A stretch of DNA of 64,000 nt. Origin: Streptomyces sp. RKND-216 (GTDB lineage: Bacteria; Actinomycetota; Actinomycetes; Streptomycetales; Streptomycetaceae). The notes beneath the pieces were generated by a model. It did no database searches and had not been told where the DNA came from. It worked only from the letters and a program-made list of their open reading frames with translations. Both the position numbers and the translations under genes were made by a program. The stretch covers positions 2,499,501 through 2,563,500 of the forward strand of contig NZ_SSBQ01000002.1 of assembly GCF_004795255.1 (NCBI RefSeq), given 5' to 3'. Positions 7,631-16,295 of the stretch are shown piece by piece. Each line of letters opens with the position of its first letter. Position 1 is the stretch's first letter.

Positions 7631-9433
7631 TTACCCGCGGGGGATGTTCTGCTCCGCCCAGACGACCTTCCCGACAGCTGTGCGGCAGGAGCCCCAACGG
7701 CGGCAGAGCATGTTGATGAGCTGGAGCCCGCGCCCGCCCTCGTCGCTGACGTCCGCGTGCTGGATCTGCGGCAGGTCCGGCCCGGTGTCCGAGACCTCGA
7801 CCATCAGGCGTTCGTTGCGCAGCATGCGCAGCTGCCCCGGCCCGCCGCCGTACCGCAGCGCGTTGCCGACCAGTTCGCTGACCACGAGCTCCGTGACGTC
7901 CGCCATCTCGCCGAGGTTCCACGCGGCGAGCTGCTCGGTGACCAGACGGCGGGCGGTGGAAGCCGCCGTGCCGCCCTCGGGCAGCGTCCAGGTGCGCAGG
8001 TCCGTCCCGGCGGCCGGCCCGCAACCCTGCGCGACCAGCAGGACCGCCTCGTCGAAGCGCCCGTCGCCCTGCGGCGCCGCGGCGAGCAGCCCGCCGTCGG
8101 CGAGCTGCTCCTCGGTCATCCCCGTCACGGCCGCGCGCAGCCCGGCGAGCTGCGCGTCGACGTCCTCGGTACGCGTCTTCATCAGCCCGTCGGTGTAGAG
8201 CAGGAGCCGGCTGCCCGGCGCGCTCTCCAGCCGCAGCGGGTCGTAGGGGATGACGCCGGTACCGAGCGGGGCACCGGTCGGCACGTCGAGGAAGCGCGGC
8301 ACACCGTCCGGGCCCTCGATCAGCAGCGGCGGCGGGTGCCCCGCGCTGGCGAGGGTGTAGCTGGCGTCGGCGGGGTCGTAGACGGCGCACAGGCAGGTGG
8401 CGACCTGGTCGTCCTCCAGGTCGCGGGTGGCGAGGTCGAGCCGGGCGAGGACCCGGTCGGGAGCGATGTCCAGGGTCATCAGCGTGCGGGCCACCGACCG
8501 CAGACGTCCCATGGTGGCGGCCGCGGGCAGTCCGTGACCCATCACGTCGCCGACGACGAGCGCCGTGCGGCCGCTCGGCAGCGCGACCACGTCGTACCAG
8601 TCGCCGCCGACGCCACGCGCGTCGACCGCGGGCGCGTAGTCCGTGGAGACCTTCAGGCCTGGGGTGTTGGGGGTCGCCCGGGGCAGCAGGCTGCGCTGGA
8701 GGGAGACGACGTGTTCGCGTTCCCGCCCGTACAGGCGGGCGTTGTCGATGTAGACGGCAGCCTTCGAGGCGAGCTGCTCGGCCAGCGCCAGGTCGGTGCC
8801 GGTGAACGGCGGGCTGTCCCCGGCCCGTACGAAGTCGGCGGAGCCGAGCAGCACCCCGCGGGCGATGAGCGGCACCGCCATGTAGCTGTGCACGCCCTGC
8901 CGGCGCATCGCCGCCGCCGCGCTCTCCGTGGGAGCCACCCGGTCCAGGTCCTCGACCGTCATCGAGGCGACCATCACCGACTCACGGGCGCCGAGGCAAC
9001 GGGTGGTCAGCAGGGTCTCGCGGCGGTGCTCGCGGTCGACGATCTCCCCGACCGGCGAGGGTTCCAGCTCGCGCAGCGCCTCCACGGCCGCCACCGCCAT
9101 GGCTCGGGTGACGGGCACCCCGGTGCCGACGACGTGGTCGCCCTCCTCGCCGCGCAGCACGGACTCCAGCAGGTCCACGGCGGCGGCGTCGGCGAGCCGC
9201 GGCACCACGTACTCGGCCAGCTCCTGCGCGGTGCGCTCCAGGTCGAGGGTGGTGCCGATGCGGGTGCCGGCGGCGTTCAGCCAGCCGAGCCGGCTGCGGG
9301 TGGTGAACCCCTCGTCCTGCGCGGCGAGGGTGCGGCGGATGCGGAAGCGCCGGGCCGCCGACCCCCTGCCGAAGACGGCTCCCTGTGCGGCCAGACGACT
9401 GGTCAGGCGCCGGGCGCGGCTGCCGCCGTTCAC
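7631..9433 (-). CDS. SpoIIE-type PP2C phosphatase with GAF and ATPase (anti-sigma-like) domains
   Basis: 600-residue cytoplasmic signalling protein. A GAF sensor domain (about residues 50-250) is followed by a short coiled segment. The SpoIIE/PP2C phosphatase domain starts near VGGDWYDVVALPSGR and VVGDVMGHG, giving the metal-binding aspartates. The C-terminal HATPase domain has the N-box VVSELVGNALRYG and the G-box DEGGRGLQLI. This architecture is common in Streptomyces, where such proteins reverse phosphorylation of anti-anti-sigma factors and may also phosphorylate them. No transmembrane segment is seen. It is a single gene with no partner beside it; BldG at 58.2 kb is one candidate substrate in the window, but that link is only inference. 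Confidence 0.92.
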   Translation of the reverse strand: MNGGSRARRLTSRLAAQGAVFGRGSAARRFRIRRTLAAQDEGFTTRSRLGWLNAAGTRIGTTLDLERTAQELAEYVVPRLADAAAVDLLESVLRGEEGDHVVGTGVPVTRAMAVAAVEALRELEPSPVGEIVDREHRRETLLTTRCLGARESVMVASMTVEDLDRVAPTESAAAAMRRQGVHSYMAVPLIARGVLLGSADFVRAGDSPPFTGTDLALAEQLASKAAVYIDNARLYGREREHVVSLQRSLLPRATPNTPGLKVSTDYAPAVDARGVGGDWYDVVALPSGRTALVVGDVMGHGLPAAATMGRLRSVARTLMTLDIAPDRVLARLDLATRDLEDDQVATCLCAVYDPADASYTLASAGHPPPLLIEGPDGVPRFLDVPTGAPLGTGVIPYDPLRLESAPGSRLLLYTDGLMKTRTEDVDAQLAGLRAAVTGMTEEQLADGGLLAAAPQGDGRFDEAVLLVAQGCGPAAGTDLRTWTLPEGGTAASTARRLVTEQLAAWNLGEMADVTELVVSELVGNALRYGGGPGQLRMLRNERLMVEVSDTGPDLPQIQHADVSDEGGRGLQLINMLCRRWGSCRTAVGKVVWAEQNIPRG

Positions 9434-9583
9434 CGTGCTGGCCTCCCATCGCGCCGATCGACGCCATGCCGACTCCAGTGTGCCCCCTGCTCCGGAGGCC
9501 CCGCCTGCTGAGACGCCATGGTAGCCACGCCAGGCGCGTTACGGCCCCGATACGGCAAGGGAGATGGAACCGAGACGCGCCTC

Positions 9584-9605
9584 CCCGCGGGTCAGAACCC
9601 GCGGG
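9584..9605 (-). terminator. Hairpin at the thrE stop codon
   Basis: Two copies of the self-complementary CCCGCGGG (9584-9591 and 9598-9605) flank the thrE stop codon and can pair as a stem with a 6-nt loop, a plausible terminator. Confidence 0.45.
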
Positions 9606-11232
9606 TGCGCTTGGCCGCCCGGCGACCCGGCAGCGGAGTCTCCACACCGGGCGTCTTGATGAACAGCCTGGCGAGTTCGCCGCCGAGGTTCACGCCGATG
9701 GCGATGGCCAGCGCCAGCGCGACGGCGCGGGCGATGTCCCCCATGCCGGCGCCGACGTTGCCCTGGGCCACGTTCAGCAGACCGAAGTAGGTGGCGCTGC
9801 CCGGCAGCAGCGGCCCGATCGCCGCCGTGATGTACGGCAGTGAGGACGCGAACCGGTACCGGGAGGCGAGCTGGCCGAAGAGGCCGACGAGTCCTGCGGC
9901 GACGAACGTGGACGCGACGGCGTTCAGCTCCGCCAGGTCGTGCAGCGTGCCGTAGATCAGCCAGGCGATGCCGCCGTTGACGGTGGCCAGCAGGACGGTG
10001 TGACGCTCCTGCTGCAGCAGGACGCAGAACGCCAGCGCCAGCAGCATGGCGGCGACGAGCTGCGTCGCCGGACGTTCCAGGTGGAGCTGGTTCTCCGGGT
10101 CCAGTTTTGCGCCCAGCTCGTCGCCCGCGTACAGCACCAGCAGCACGCCGCACACGATCGCGACGATCAGGTACACGACCTCCAGCAGGCGTGCCGAGGC
10201 GGTGATGTAGAAGCCGGTCAGCCCGTCGTGCACGGCCGCCACCAGGGCCCGGCCGGGGATCAGCGCGAACAGCCCACCGGTGATCACCGCCCCCGCCCGG
10301 ATGTCGGCGGTCAGCCCGGAACTCACCAGCGCCACCGTGACCCCTATCGCGGCGGGGGGCATCGCCGCGGCCACGAACTGGTAGAACTCCGGCAGCCCGC
10401 GCCCGGCGAGGTACCAGGCGAACCGGTCGCCCAGCATCGCGCCCAGCGCGGCCAGCAGGAACACCAGCCACCCGCCCCCGACCAGCAGGGAGGCCGCGCC
10501 GGCGAGCAGGCCGCTGGCCACCGTGAGCGCGCCCTTGGTGTACGGGTGCCGGTTGCGGCGGATGCGGGCCAGCCGCCGGTAGGCCTCCTCCAGCGTCACC
10601 TCGCCGTGCGAGATGTCGGTGACGAGTTCGAAGACCGCGGCGAGCCGCGTGTAGTCAGTGCCGCGGCGCCGCACCGTACGGCTGAGCGTGACCGGGTCGT
10701 CGACCAGCGACGGCTGATGGGTGACGGACAGCAGGGTGAAGGTCACTGTGGGCTCGCAGCGGTCCAGCCCGAAGGCGTGGGCCACACCGAACATCGCCGC
10801 CTCGACGTCCTCCGCTCCCTCGCCACCGGCCAGCAGCAGCTCGCCGATACGGAGCGTCAGGTCGAGCACACGCGGCACGGACGGGCCGCTCTCGCCGTCC
10901 TCGGTGCGCACCGGGCGCTCCGGCGCCGGTCGCTCGGCCAGCGGCATCCGCACCATGGTGCGCATCCGGTCCTGCCAAAGCAGGCCGGGCCGGTCGAGTC
11001 CGGCGAGGACGGGGACCCCGTCCGGCGGGGTGAAGTGCCTGCCGGGTTCGTACGCCGACTGGGTGCGCAGACCTTCCGGGATCGTGAACTCGGAGGAGGG
11101 ATGGTCGCTTTCGGAGGGCGGCCGCAGGGGCAGCCCCTGCGGTGGGGTGAATGCGCTGTGCGCCTCGTCCGACTGCGGCTTCGCGTCCTCCGCCTGTGCG
11201 TCGGCGCCGTTCCACCTGGGCTCCCCGGCCAC
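9592..11232 (-). CDS. Threonine/serine exporter family protein (ThrE)
   Basis: 546-residue integral membrane protein. A 110-residue hydrophilic N-terminus with repeated FTPPQG/FTIPEG/FTPPDG elements precedes the ThrE cytoplasmic domain (VLDLTLRIGELLLAGGEGAEDVEAAM). About ten transmembrane segments in two blocks follow (ThrE and ThrE_2 regions). GTG 11232 (MAGEPRWNG) has GGAGGAC seven bases upstream. Characterised family members export threonine and serine; the substrate here is inferred. The FTPPxG repeats at the N-terminus are unusual and could be a binding or regulatory segment. It is monocistronic and ends in a hairpin. Confidence 0.88.
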   Translation of the reverse strand: MAGEPRWNGADAQAEDAKPQSDEAHSAFTPPQGLPLRPPSESDHPSSEFTIPEGLRTQSAYEPGRHFTPPDGVPVLAGLDRPGLLWQDRMRTMVRMPLAERPAPERPVRTEDGESGPSVPRVLDLTLRIGELLLAGGEGAEDVEAAMFGVAHAFGLDRCEPTVTFTLLSVTHQPSLVDDPVTLSRTVRRRGTDYTRLAAVFELVTDISHGEVTLEEAYRRLARIRRNRHPYTKGALTVASGLLAGAASLLVGGGWLVFLLAALGAMLGDRFAWYLAGRGLPEFYQFVAAAMPPAAIGVTVALVSSGLTADIRAGAVITGGLFALIPGRALVAAVHDGLTGFYITASARLLEVVYLIVAIVCGVLLVLYAGDELGAKLDPENQLHLERPATQLVAAMLLALAFCVLLQQERHTVLLATVNGGIAWLIYGTLHDLAELNAVASTFVAAGLVGLFGQLASRYRFASSLPYITAAIGPLLPGSATYFGLLNVAQGNVGAGMGDIARAVALALAIAIGVNLGGELARLFIKTPGVETPLPGRRAAKRTRGF

Positions 11233-11563
11233 TGTCCTCCTGCTCCTTCGATACCTCGCCGTCCACCCTGGACGCCGAGGGGGAGAACGCCGTTTCCGGC
11301 CCCCGCCGTTCCCGCAGAGGGCACACCGAAACTGCGATGTCCGTCACAGGAGGCACCAGAGTGGGCACCCGGTCGAGGTGATGTCTCTCCGCACGCCCCG
11401 GCCAGCATGCCGCATGCCCCGGCATACCCCGAAACGGGTGAAACCCCCTGTTGGGGATATCACACCTTCATACGGGTGAAACCCCCGCCGTGGAGGGCCG
11501 CGGGCGGGGATGCCTCGAACCCTCGGCGCAGCCCTCCGCACACGGCCCTCCGGGACGGGTGCC
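11233..11563. other. Gene-free region upstream of thrE
   Basis: 331 bases with no convincing gene on either strand. It holds the thrE leader and a pair of 15-bp direct repeats described separately. Confidence 0.6.
11434..11486. repeat. Two 15-bp direct repeats ACGGGTGAAACCCCC
   Basis: Identical copies at 11434-11448 and 11472-11486, 38 bases apart start to start, 200-250 bases upstream of thrE and just beyond the 3' end of the DinB gene. Between them lies GGGGATATC. The spacing is close to three and a half helical turns. They could be binding sites for a regulator or small hairpins (GGG...CCC); I know no factor for this motif. Confidence 0.6.
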
Positions 11564-12127
11564 TCATTCGAAGGCGGACCAGTCCGGCTCCGGCATCGCG
11601 CCGGTCTCGAAGACGAGGTCGAACGCGCCCTTGCCGTCGATCGACTCGCGGATCACGTCCGCGTGCCCGGCATGCCGCGCGGTCTCCTCGATCAGGTGCA
11701 GCAGCGCCCACCGCCAACTCCGGTCGCCGCCGGCGTCCCACGGGGCGGGCGGCACGGTGAAGGTCGCGTCCATGGACATCACCGCTCGGACGGACTCCTC
11801 CGTCTCGCGGGCGACCTCGTCATAGAGGGCCAGCAGCGCCTCGACCGTCTCGTCCGCGTGCGGCGTAAAGCTGTCCTCCCACTCCTTGCTCGCCTCCTCG
11901 TAGTCGGTCGTCTCGCCGCGCATGGTCCGCAGCCAGCCGCGCTCGCCGTGCGCCAGGTGCTTGAGCACGCCGAGTACCGACAGGGCGCTGGCCGACGGCA
12001 AGCTGCGCGCCTGCTCCTCGGTCAGCCCGTGCAGGGCTCGGCGGACACCGCCACGCTGGGCCTCCAGGTAGGCCAGGAGCGCGCCGCGCTCGTCGCCCGG
12101 GGCCTCGTTCTCCACCACGACCGGCAT
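11564..12127 (-). CDS. DinB / DUF664 family protein (mycothiol transferase-like)
   Basis: 187-residue four-helix-bundle protein. ATG 12127 (MPVVVENEAPGDER) is preferred over upstream in-frame codons because it follows AGGTGG and the family begins here. The metal-binding His pattern of DinB/YfiT proteins is visible: HLAHGERGW in the second helix and HLIEETARHAGHAD near the C-terminus. In mycothiol-making actinobacteria this family includes mycothiol-dependent isomerases and transferases; the reaction here is unknown. It is transcribed alone, ahead of thrE. Confidence 0.83.
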   Translation of the reverse strand: MPVVVENEAPGDERGALLAYLEAQRGGVRRALHGLTEEQARSLPSASALSVLGVLKHLAHGERGWLRTMRGETTDYEEASKEWEDSFTPHADETVEALLALYDEVARETEESVRAVMSMDATFTVPPAPWDAGGDRSWRWALLHLIEETARHAGHADVIRESIDGKGAFDLVFETGAMPEPDWSAFE

Positions 12128-12353
12128 GATCGCCACCTTTCGTCGGGGCCGCCGCCCACTCGCGCGTCGCGAGCCGGGGAATCGGCCTCCCTCTCCCGTC
12201 ACCTCTCACGCTACGGAGACTTGCGGACGATTTCGGTCCTCGAAGAGCGCGGCGTGCGGGGAGAGCGCCGAGGCGGCAGGAAGCTGGGGCGGGGCGGGGC
12301 GGCGAGGCGGGCGCCGGGGATGGCCGCCCGGAGACCGGCGGAGGCGGGGCAGC

Positions 12354-13247
12354 TCAGTCGGCGCGGCGGAGGCGCAGCAGCTGGTCGCGGGTCTCGGCGG
12401 CGGAGCGGCCGTATTCCACAAGGCGGGAGAGGACGCCGTCGTAGCGCTCGACCTCCTCCGGCTTGTCCAGGTAGAGCGCGCTGGTCAGCTGCTCGATGTA
12501 GACGATGTCGGAGAGGTCGGACTCGGGGAAGCGCAGCAGCGTGAAGGCGCCGCTCTCCGCCGAGTACGCGCCGGCGCCGAGCGGGAAGACCCGGAGGGTG
12601 ACGTTGTCGCGCTCGGAGAGCTGGGCGAGGTGTTCGAGCTGCCGGTTCATCACGGCCGGGGTGCCGAACGGTCGCCGCAGAGCGGCCTCGTCCAGGACGC
12701 AGAGGAACCGGGGCGGGTCGTCGGCGAGCAGCAGTCTCTGCCGCTCCATGCGCAGCGCGACCCGGCGTTCGACCTCCTCGGCGGGCAGCCCGTTCCGGCC
12801 GCTGGTGACGACGGCGCGGGCGTACTCCTCGGTCTGGAGGAGGCCGTGGACGTACTGCACCTCGTAGGTGTTGATGCCCGAGGCCGCGCTCTCCAGTCCG
12901 ACGTAGGTCTGGAACCAGCCGGGCAGCACGTCGCTGTAACTGTGCCACCAGCCGGCCTTGTTGGCGTCCCGGGCCAGGTCGAGCAGCGGTTCGCGATCGT
13001 CGGCGTCGGTCACGCCGTAGAGGGTGAGGAGGTCTTCGACGTCGCGGGTCTTGAAGCCGACCCGGCCGAGCTCCATGCGGCTGATCTTGGACTCGGAGGC
13101 GCGTATCGACCAACCCGCGGCCTCCCGGGTCACCCCGCGCGCCTCCCGCAGTCGCCGCAGCTGGGATCCGAGCAGAATGCGGCGGACCATCGAACCGCTG
13201 GCGCCCTGCGCTGCGCCGCCCACGGCACCCGCCGTCCTGGTGTCCAT
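12354..13247 (-). CDS. XRE-family regulator with DUF5753 (WhiJ-like)
   Basis: 297-residue DNA-binding protein. The N-terminal Cro/XRE helix-turn-helix spans residues 26-80 (SQLRRLREARGVTREAAGWSI...SKISRMELG). The DUF5753 domain fills the rest (VHGLLQTEEYARAVV, LRVFPLGAGAYS). ATG 13247 has GGAGG eight bases upstream. This is the WhiJ-like class that Streptomyces carries in many copies, normally next to a DUF397 protein and often an ATP-binding protein; both partners are present here. It is divergent from the ATP-binding gene across a 273-bp gap containing a perfect 18-bp palindrome. The likely role is developmental regulation. Confidence 0.92.
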   Translation of the reverse strand: MDTRTAGAVGGAAQGASGSMVRRILLGSQLRRLREARGVTREAAGWSIRASESKISRMELGRVGFKTRDVEDLLTLYGVTDADDREPLLDLARDANKAGWWHSYSDVLPGWFQTYVGLESAASGINTYEVQYVHGLLQTEEYARAVVTSGRNGLPAEEVERRVALRMERQRLLLADDPPRFLCVLDEAALRRPFGTPAVMNRQLEHLAQLSERDNVTLRVFPLGAGAYSAESGAFTLLRFPESDLSDIVYIEQLTSALYLDKPEEVERYDGVLSRLVEYGRSAAETRDQLLRLRRAD

Positions 13248-13332
13248 CTCGTCAACCTCCACCCCTGAACGGAGCAGTCTGCCATCTCGGGCTCCGTTCC
13301 GTGCCCGTGCGGTTACACACGACGGAAACTTA

Positions 13333-13350
13333 CAGATGCACGTGCATCTG
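13333..13350. promoter_or_regulatory. 18-bp perfect palindrome, probable operator of the XRE-DUF5753 regulator
   Basis: CAGATGCACGTGCATCTG is fully self-complementary and lies 86 bases upstream of the XRE start and 171 bases upstream of the ATP-binding gene. A partial second copy, TTGCATATGTAC, follows at 13354-13365. The position between divergent genes of a regulator pair suggests an autoregulatory site. Confidence 0.6.
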
Positions 13351-13520
13351 CCCTTGCATATGTACGGAGCATTCGGAACGATGACATCGCACAAGTGCAC
13401 GCGCGGCCATAGAAGTTGAATCCTCGACCACACCACGGGCAGGACCGCGCGCACGGGGAACACGAACGACCGGATCCGACCAGGATCGTTCACGACCGCA
13501 CATGCCTGGAGTGGCTCGTC

Positions 13521-14297
13521 ATGGGGACCGAACGAACGACCGCCGTGATCGAGCCGTTATGGCGCGGCCTCCCGCCGCTCGGTTCCGAGACACTGTCGGG
13601 CTCCGCCACCTGCACGCTGCCCCCGCGCCACGAGGCGGTGCGCAGCGCTCGGGACTTCACCCGTCGGACCCTGGAGCGCTGGGAGATCACCCGCGACCTC
13701 GACGAGATCGCCCTGGTCGTGTCCGAACTGGTCACCAACGCCCTGCGACACGGCCTGGAGCTGCGCACGGACGCCCCGCCGGGCCCCGCACACCCGGCGC
13801 CCCCGGAAGCGCGGTACCGGCGCGTTCCGGACCAGCGCCGTCCGGACGCACGGCACCCTGACCCGCGACCCTCGCGGCAGGAGCCCGGGGACCGGGACGG
13901 AAAGGCCGTGCGGCTCCAGTTGATGCGCTGGTCGGCCCGGCTCGTGTGCGCGGTGCGCGACCCCAGCGAGGCGCCCCCGCAGAAGAGCGGCCCCTCCTCG
14001 GCCGACTGCCCCGACGCCGCGCGCCCGGCGCCCGGCCGGCGGTCCGCGCCGGGTGTGCCGACCGAGGCGGCGGGCCTGAGCGAGGAACTGCGGGACCTGG
14101 CCGAGTTCGCCGACCTCGACGCCCTTCAGGCGTGCCCCGGACTCGCCGCCGAATCGGGACGGGGGCTGTATCTGGTGGACTCGTTCAGCGACGGCTGGGG
14201 CTGGCACCGGCTGACCGGGGTGCGGACCGGCAAGGTCGTGTGGGCGATGTTCCGCTACGCGCCCCGCTCACCCCGGCCGGGAACGTCCCGCGCCTGA
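13521..14297 (+). CDS. ATP-binding protein, anti-sigma-factor-like HATPase with unusual insertions
   Basis: 258 residues from ATG 13521. The HATPase_c_2 fold is recognisable from the N-box (LVVSELVTNALRHG, about residues 75-88) and the C-terminal G-box (ESGRGLYLVDSFSDGWGWH, then GKVVWAMFRY). Between these, where the family normally has a compact 50 residues, lie about 120 residues including two Pro/Arg-rich stretches (about 92-130 and 155-180) on either side of a short domain strand (LQLMRWSARLVCAVRDPS). Codon usage in the inserts is as GC-rich as the rest, so there is no sign of a frameshift. It is the AbaA-type partner of the XRE-DUF5753 and DUF397 genes. Whether it still binds ATP is open. 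Confidence 0.82.
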   Translation: MGTERTTAVIEPLWRGLPPLGSETLSGSATCTLPPRHEAVRSARDFTRRTLERWEITRDLDEIALVVSELVTNALRHGLELRTDAPPGPAHPAPPEARYRRVPDQRRPDARHPDPRPSRQEPGDRDGKAVRLQLMRWSARLVCAVRDPSEAPPQKSGPSSADCPDAARPAPGRRSAPGVPTEAAGLSEELRDLAEFADLDALQACPGLAAESGRGLYLVDSFSDGWGWHRLTGVRTGKVVWAMFRYAPRSPRPGTSRA

Positions 14298-14383
14298 ATC
14301 CCCGGCGCCGGGTCCGCCCTGCCGTCACGGGCCCGGGGCACCACGCGTCCGGGACAGCCCTGGAGCAGCCCTTCAGGACTCGG

Positions 14384-14623
14384 TCAGTCGTGTACGAGGT
14401 GGTCGAACTCGCCCGCCTTGACGCCCAGCAGCAGCGCCTCCACCTCGGCCGGTGTGTAGACCAGCGCCGGGCCGCCCGGGAACCGGGAATTGCGCACCGC
14501 GACGTCGCCGCCCGGCAGCTTCGCGAATTCCACACACGTACCCTGCTGGTTGCTGAAGCGGCTCTTCTGCCAAGCGACGTCGCGCAGGTCGGCGGCGGTC
14601 ATGCCGTTGTACGGGTGAGGCAT
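14384..14623 (-). CDS. DUF397 domain protein (BldB/WhiJ-partner type)
   Basis: 79-residue protein from ATG 14623 with GGAG six bases upstream. The DUF397 core is clear: WQKSRFSNQQGTCVEFA, then VAVRNSRFPGGPAL and the terminal LLLGVKAGEFDHLV. Proteins of this type pair with WhiJ-like regulators in Streptomyces and may act as their antagonists. The gene lies convergent to the ATP-binding gene rather than directly beside the XRE gene, but all three are within 2.3 kb. Confidence 0.92.
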   Translation of the reverse strand: MPHPYNGMTAADLRDVAWQKSRFSNQQGTCVEFAKLPGGDVAVRNSRFPGGPALVYTPAEVEALLLGVKAGEFDHLVHD

Positions 14624-15076
14624 TGCAATCTCCGTGAAACGCAGGGAAGTTGGGTGGCCCGCATGACGCTGACGATTCAACTGCCGTGAATCATAACCAT
14701 GTTGCCGCCGCTTCCGCATGCGTGAATCCCAGGCGCGACTCCAGGTCGTGACGCCATCACAGCCGGTCAGAGAGGTGCGAGGAAGACCGCGAGGGAAAGC
14801 GGAATTCCATCCACCGCCCTTGCGTGCGGCGTGCAGGCACTGCATGACGGAACGTGGATATCGGCGGTCGAAATCGCGCCCCCGACCCGAAGGACGGTGC
14901 AATGCGGAATTGCGGAATCACTTTCCGTAGACCATCGGCGGATAGACCCGCGTGCGAAGCGGCCGGACGGAGCGGAGGATCTTCACCAGACCCACCTGCG
15001 GTGCGGCTCCCCGTTCAGGGGTACCACTGCAGGCAGGGGTCGAACATCAGAACGACCCGTACGGGAGGTGGCTGCC
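14624..15076. other. Gene-free region between DUF397 and DUF3048 genes
   Basis: 453 bases between divergent genes. It is slightly less GC-rich near 14690-14710 (AATCATAACCATG), where promoters for either side could lie. No small ORF with a ribosome site stands out. Confidence 0.5.
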
Positions 15077-16126
15077 GTGGGGACACTCGCCAGGGACGAC
15101 GACATACGACCGAGGCGACGGCGTCGGCGAGCGCGGCGTCTCACCGTCCCGGCCGGGATGCTGGTCCTCGCACTCGCCGCCGCGGCCTGCACCGGCCAGA
15201 ACGGCGACGAGGATCCCCCCTCCACCCCACCCCCGCAGCCCACCGCCCAGCCCCCGACCGGCACACCCGACGCGCCCGCGGTCTCCCCCTTCACGGGGGA
15301 GGAGGGGAGGCAGCACGGCGTGCTGGCCGTCAAGCTCGGCAACACCCCCTCCGCCCGCCCGCACACCGGCCTCCGGGCGGCCGACCTGGTGTACGTGGAG
15401 AAGGTCGAGGGCGGCCTCAGCCGCCTCATGGCCGTCTACGCGAGCCGCACGCCCGACCGGGTCGGCCCGGTGCGCAGCGCCCGCGAGTCCGATCTGGAGC
15501 TGCTGCGGCAGTTCGGCCACCCCGCGTTCGCCTACTCGGGCGTGCGCAGCGCCCTCAAGGACGACCTGCGGAAGTCGCCCGTCCGCCGGGTGCCGGCCGG
15601 CGAGTCGCCGAACGCGTACACGCGCTCCTCCGGCCGGGCCGTGCCCGACAATCTCTACGTACGCCCGAAGGCCGCCCTGCGCGCCGCCGAGGACCCGAGC
15701 CGGCCGCGCGACATCGGGTTCCGCTTCGGCCCCGCGCCGGACGGCGGGAAGAAGGACGGCAGCCACACCGTGCGCTACCCCGCCGCGCGCTTCGGCTTCA
15801 CCTGGTCGGCCGGGCAGGAGCGCTGGCTGGTCTCGATGGACGGCGCACCGGCACGCGGCGCGGACGGCGACCGGCTCGGCGCCCCCACGGTGGTCGTGCA
15901 GTACGTGACCATGCGCCCTTCGCGGTTCCGCGACGTCGCCGGGGCCGTCACGCCGTACATCGAGAGCGTCGGCTCCGGGCGGGCGAAGGTGCTGCGCGAC
16001 GGCCGGGCGTACGACGTGCGCTGGAAGCGGCCCTCGGCCGCCGACGGCACCGCGTTCACCCTGCCCGGCGGCGCGCGGATGCCCTTCGACCGCGGGCAGG
16101 TGTGGATCGTCTACGCGGAACGCTGA
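15077..16126 (+). CDS. DUF3048 (YerB-like) lipoprotein
   Basis: 349 residues. GTG 15077 follows GGAGGTG at seven bases. A basic N-terminus (RPRRRRRRARR), a hydrophobic stretch and a lipobox ending in Cys38 (LALAAAACTG) mark a lipoprotein. A Pro/Thr-rich linker leads to the DUF3048 N-domain (LAVKLGNTPSARPHTGL, YVEKVEGGLSRLMAVY, RVGPVRSARESDL) and C-domain (VVVQYVTMRPSRFRD, VWIVYAER). The function is unknown in any organism to my knowledge; the location is the outer face of the membrane. It is transcribed alone. Confidence 0.9.
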   Translation: MGTLARDDDIRPRRRRRRARRLTVPAGMLVLALAAAACTGQNGDEDPPSTPPPQPTAQPPTGTPDAPAVSPFTGEEGRQHGVLAVKLGNTPSARPHTGLRAADLVYVEKVEGGLSRLMAVYASRTPDRVGPVRSARESDLELLRQFGHPAFAYSGVRSALKDDLRKSPVRRVPAGESPNAYTRSSGRAVPDNLYVRPKAALRAAEDPSRPRDIGFRFGPAPDGGKKDGSHTVRYPAARFGFTWSAGQERWLVSMDGAPARGADGDRLGAPTVVVQYVTMRPSRFRDVAGAVTPYIESVGSGRAKVLRDGRAYDVRWKRPSAADGTAFTLPGGARMPFDRGQVWIVYAER

Positions 16127-16221
16127 GCCTCCGCCCGCAGCGGTCCCCCGCCCGGCGCCAACAGCGGCCGGCCGGGGCCGCCTGCGGTCCGCCGGCGGGA
16201 ACAGCGACGGGCGCCCGCACC

Positions 16222-16249
16222 TTGACTTCAAGTGAAGTTCACGTACTAG
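16222..16249 (+). promoter_or_regulatory. Promoter of the ABC exporter with an inverted repeat in the spacer
   Basis: TTGACT (16222-16227) and TACTAG (16244-16249) are 16 bases apart and would start transcription about 40 bases before the gene. The spacer holds ACTTCA-AG-TGAAGT (16225-16238), an inverted repeat reminiscent of MerR-family sites. Known MerR promoters usually have a longer (19-20 bp) spacer, so the regulator class is uncertain. Confidence 0.6.
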
Positions 16250-16295
16250 CGTCGCAGTTGTCGCACCCGGCGAGACCTCACGGAGGACGAACGCG

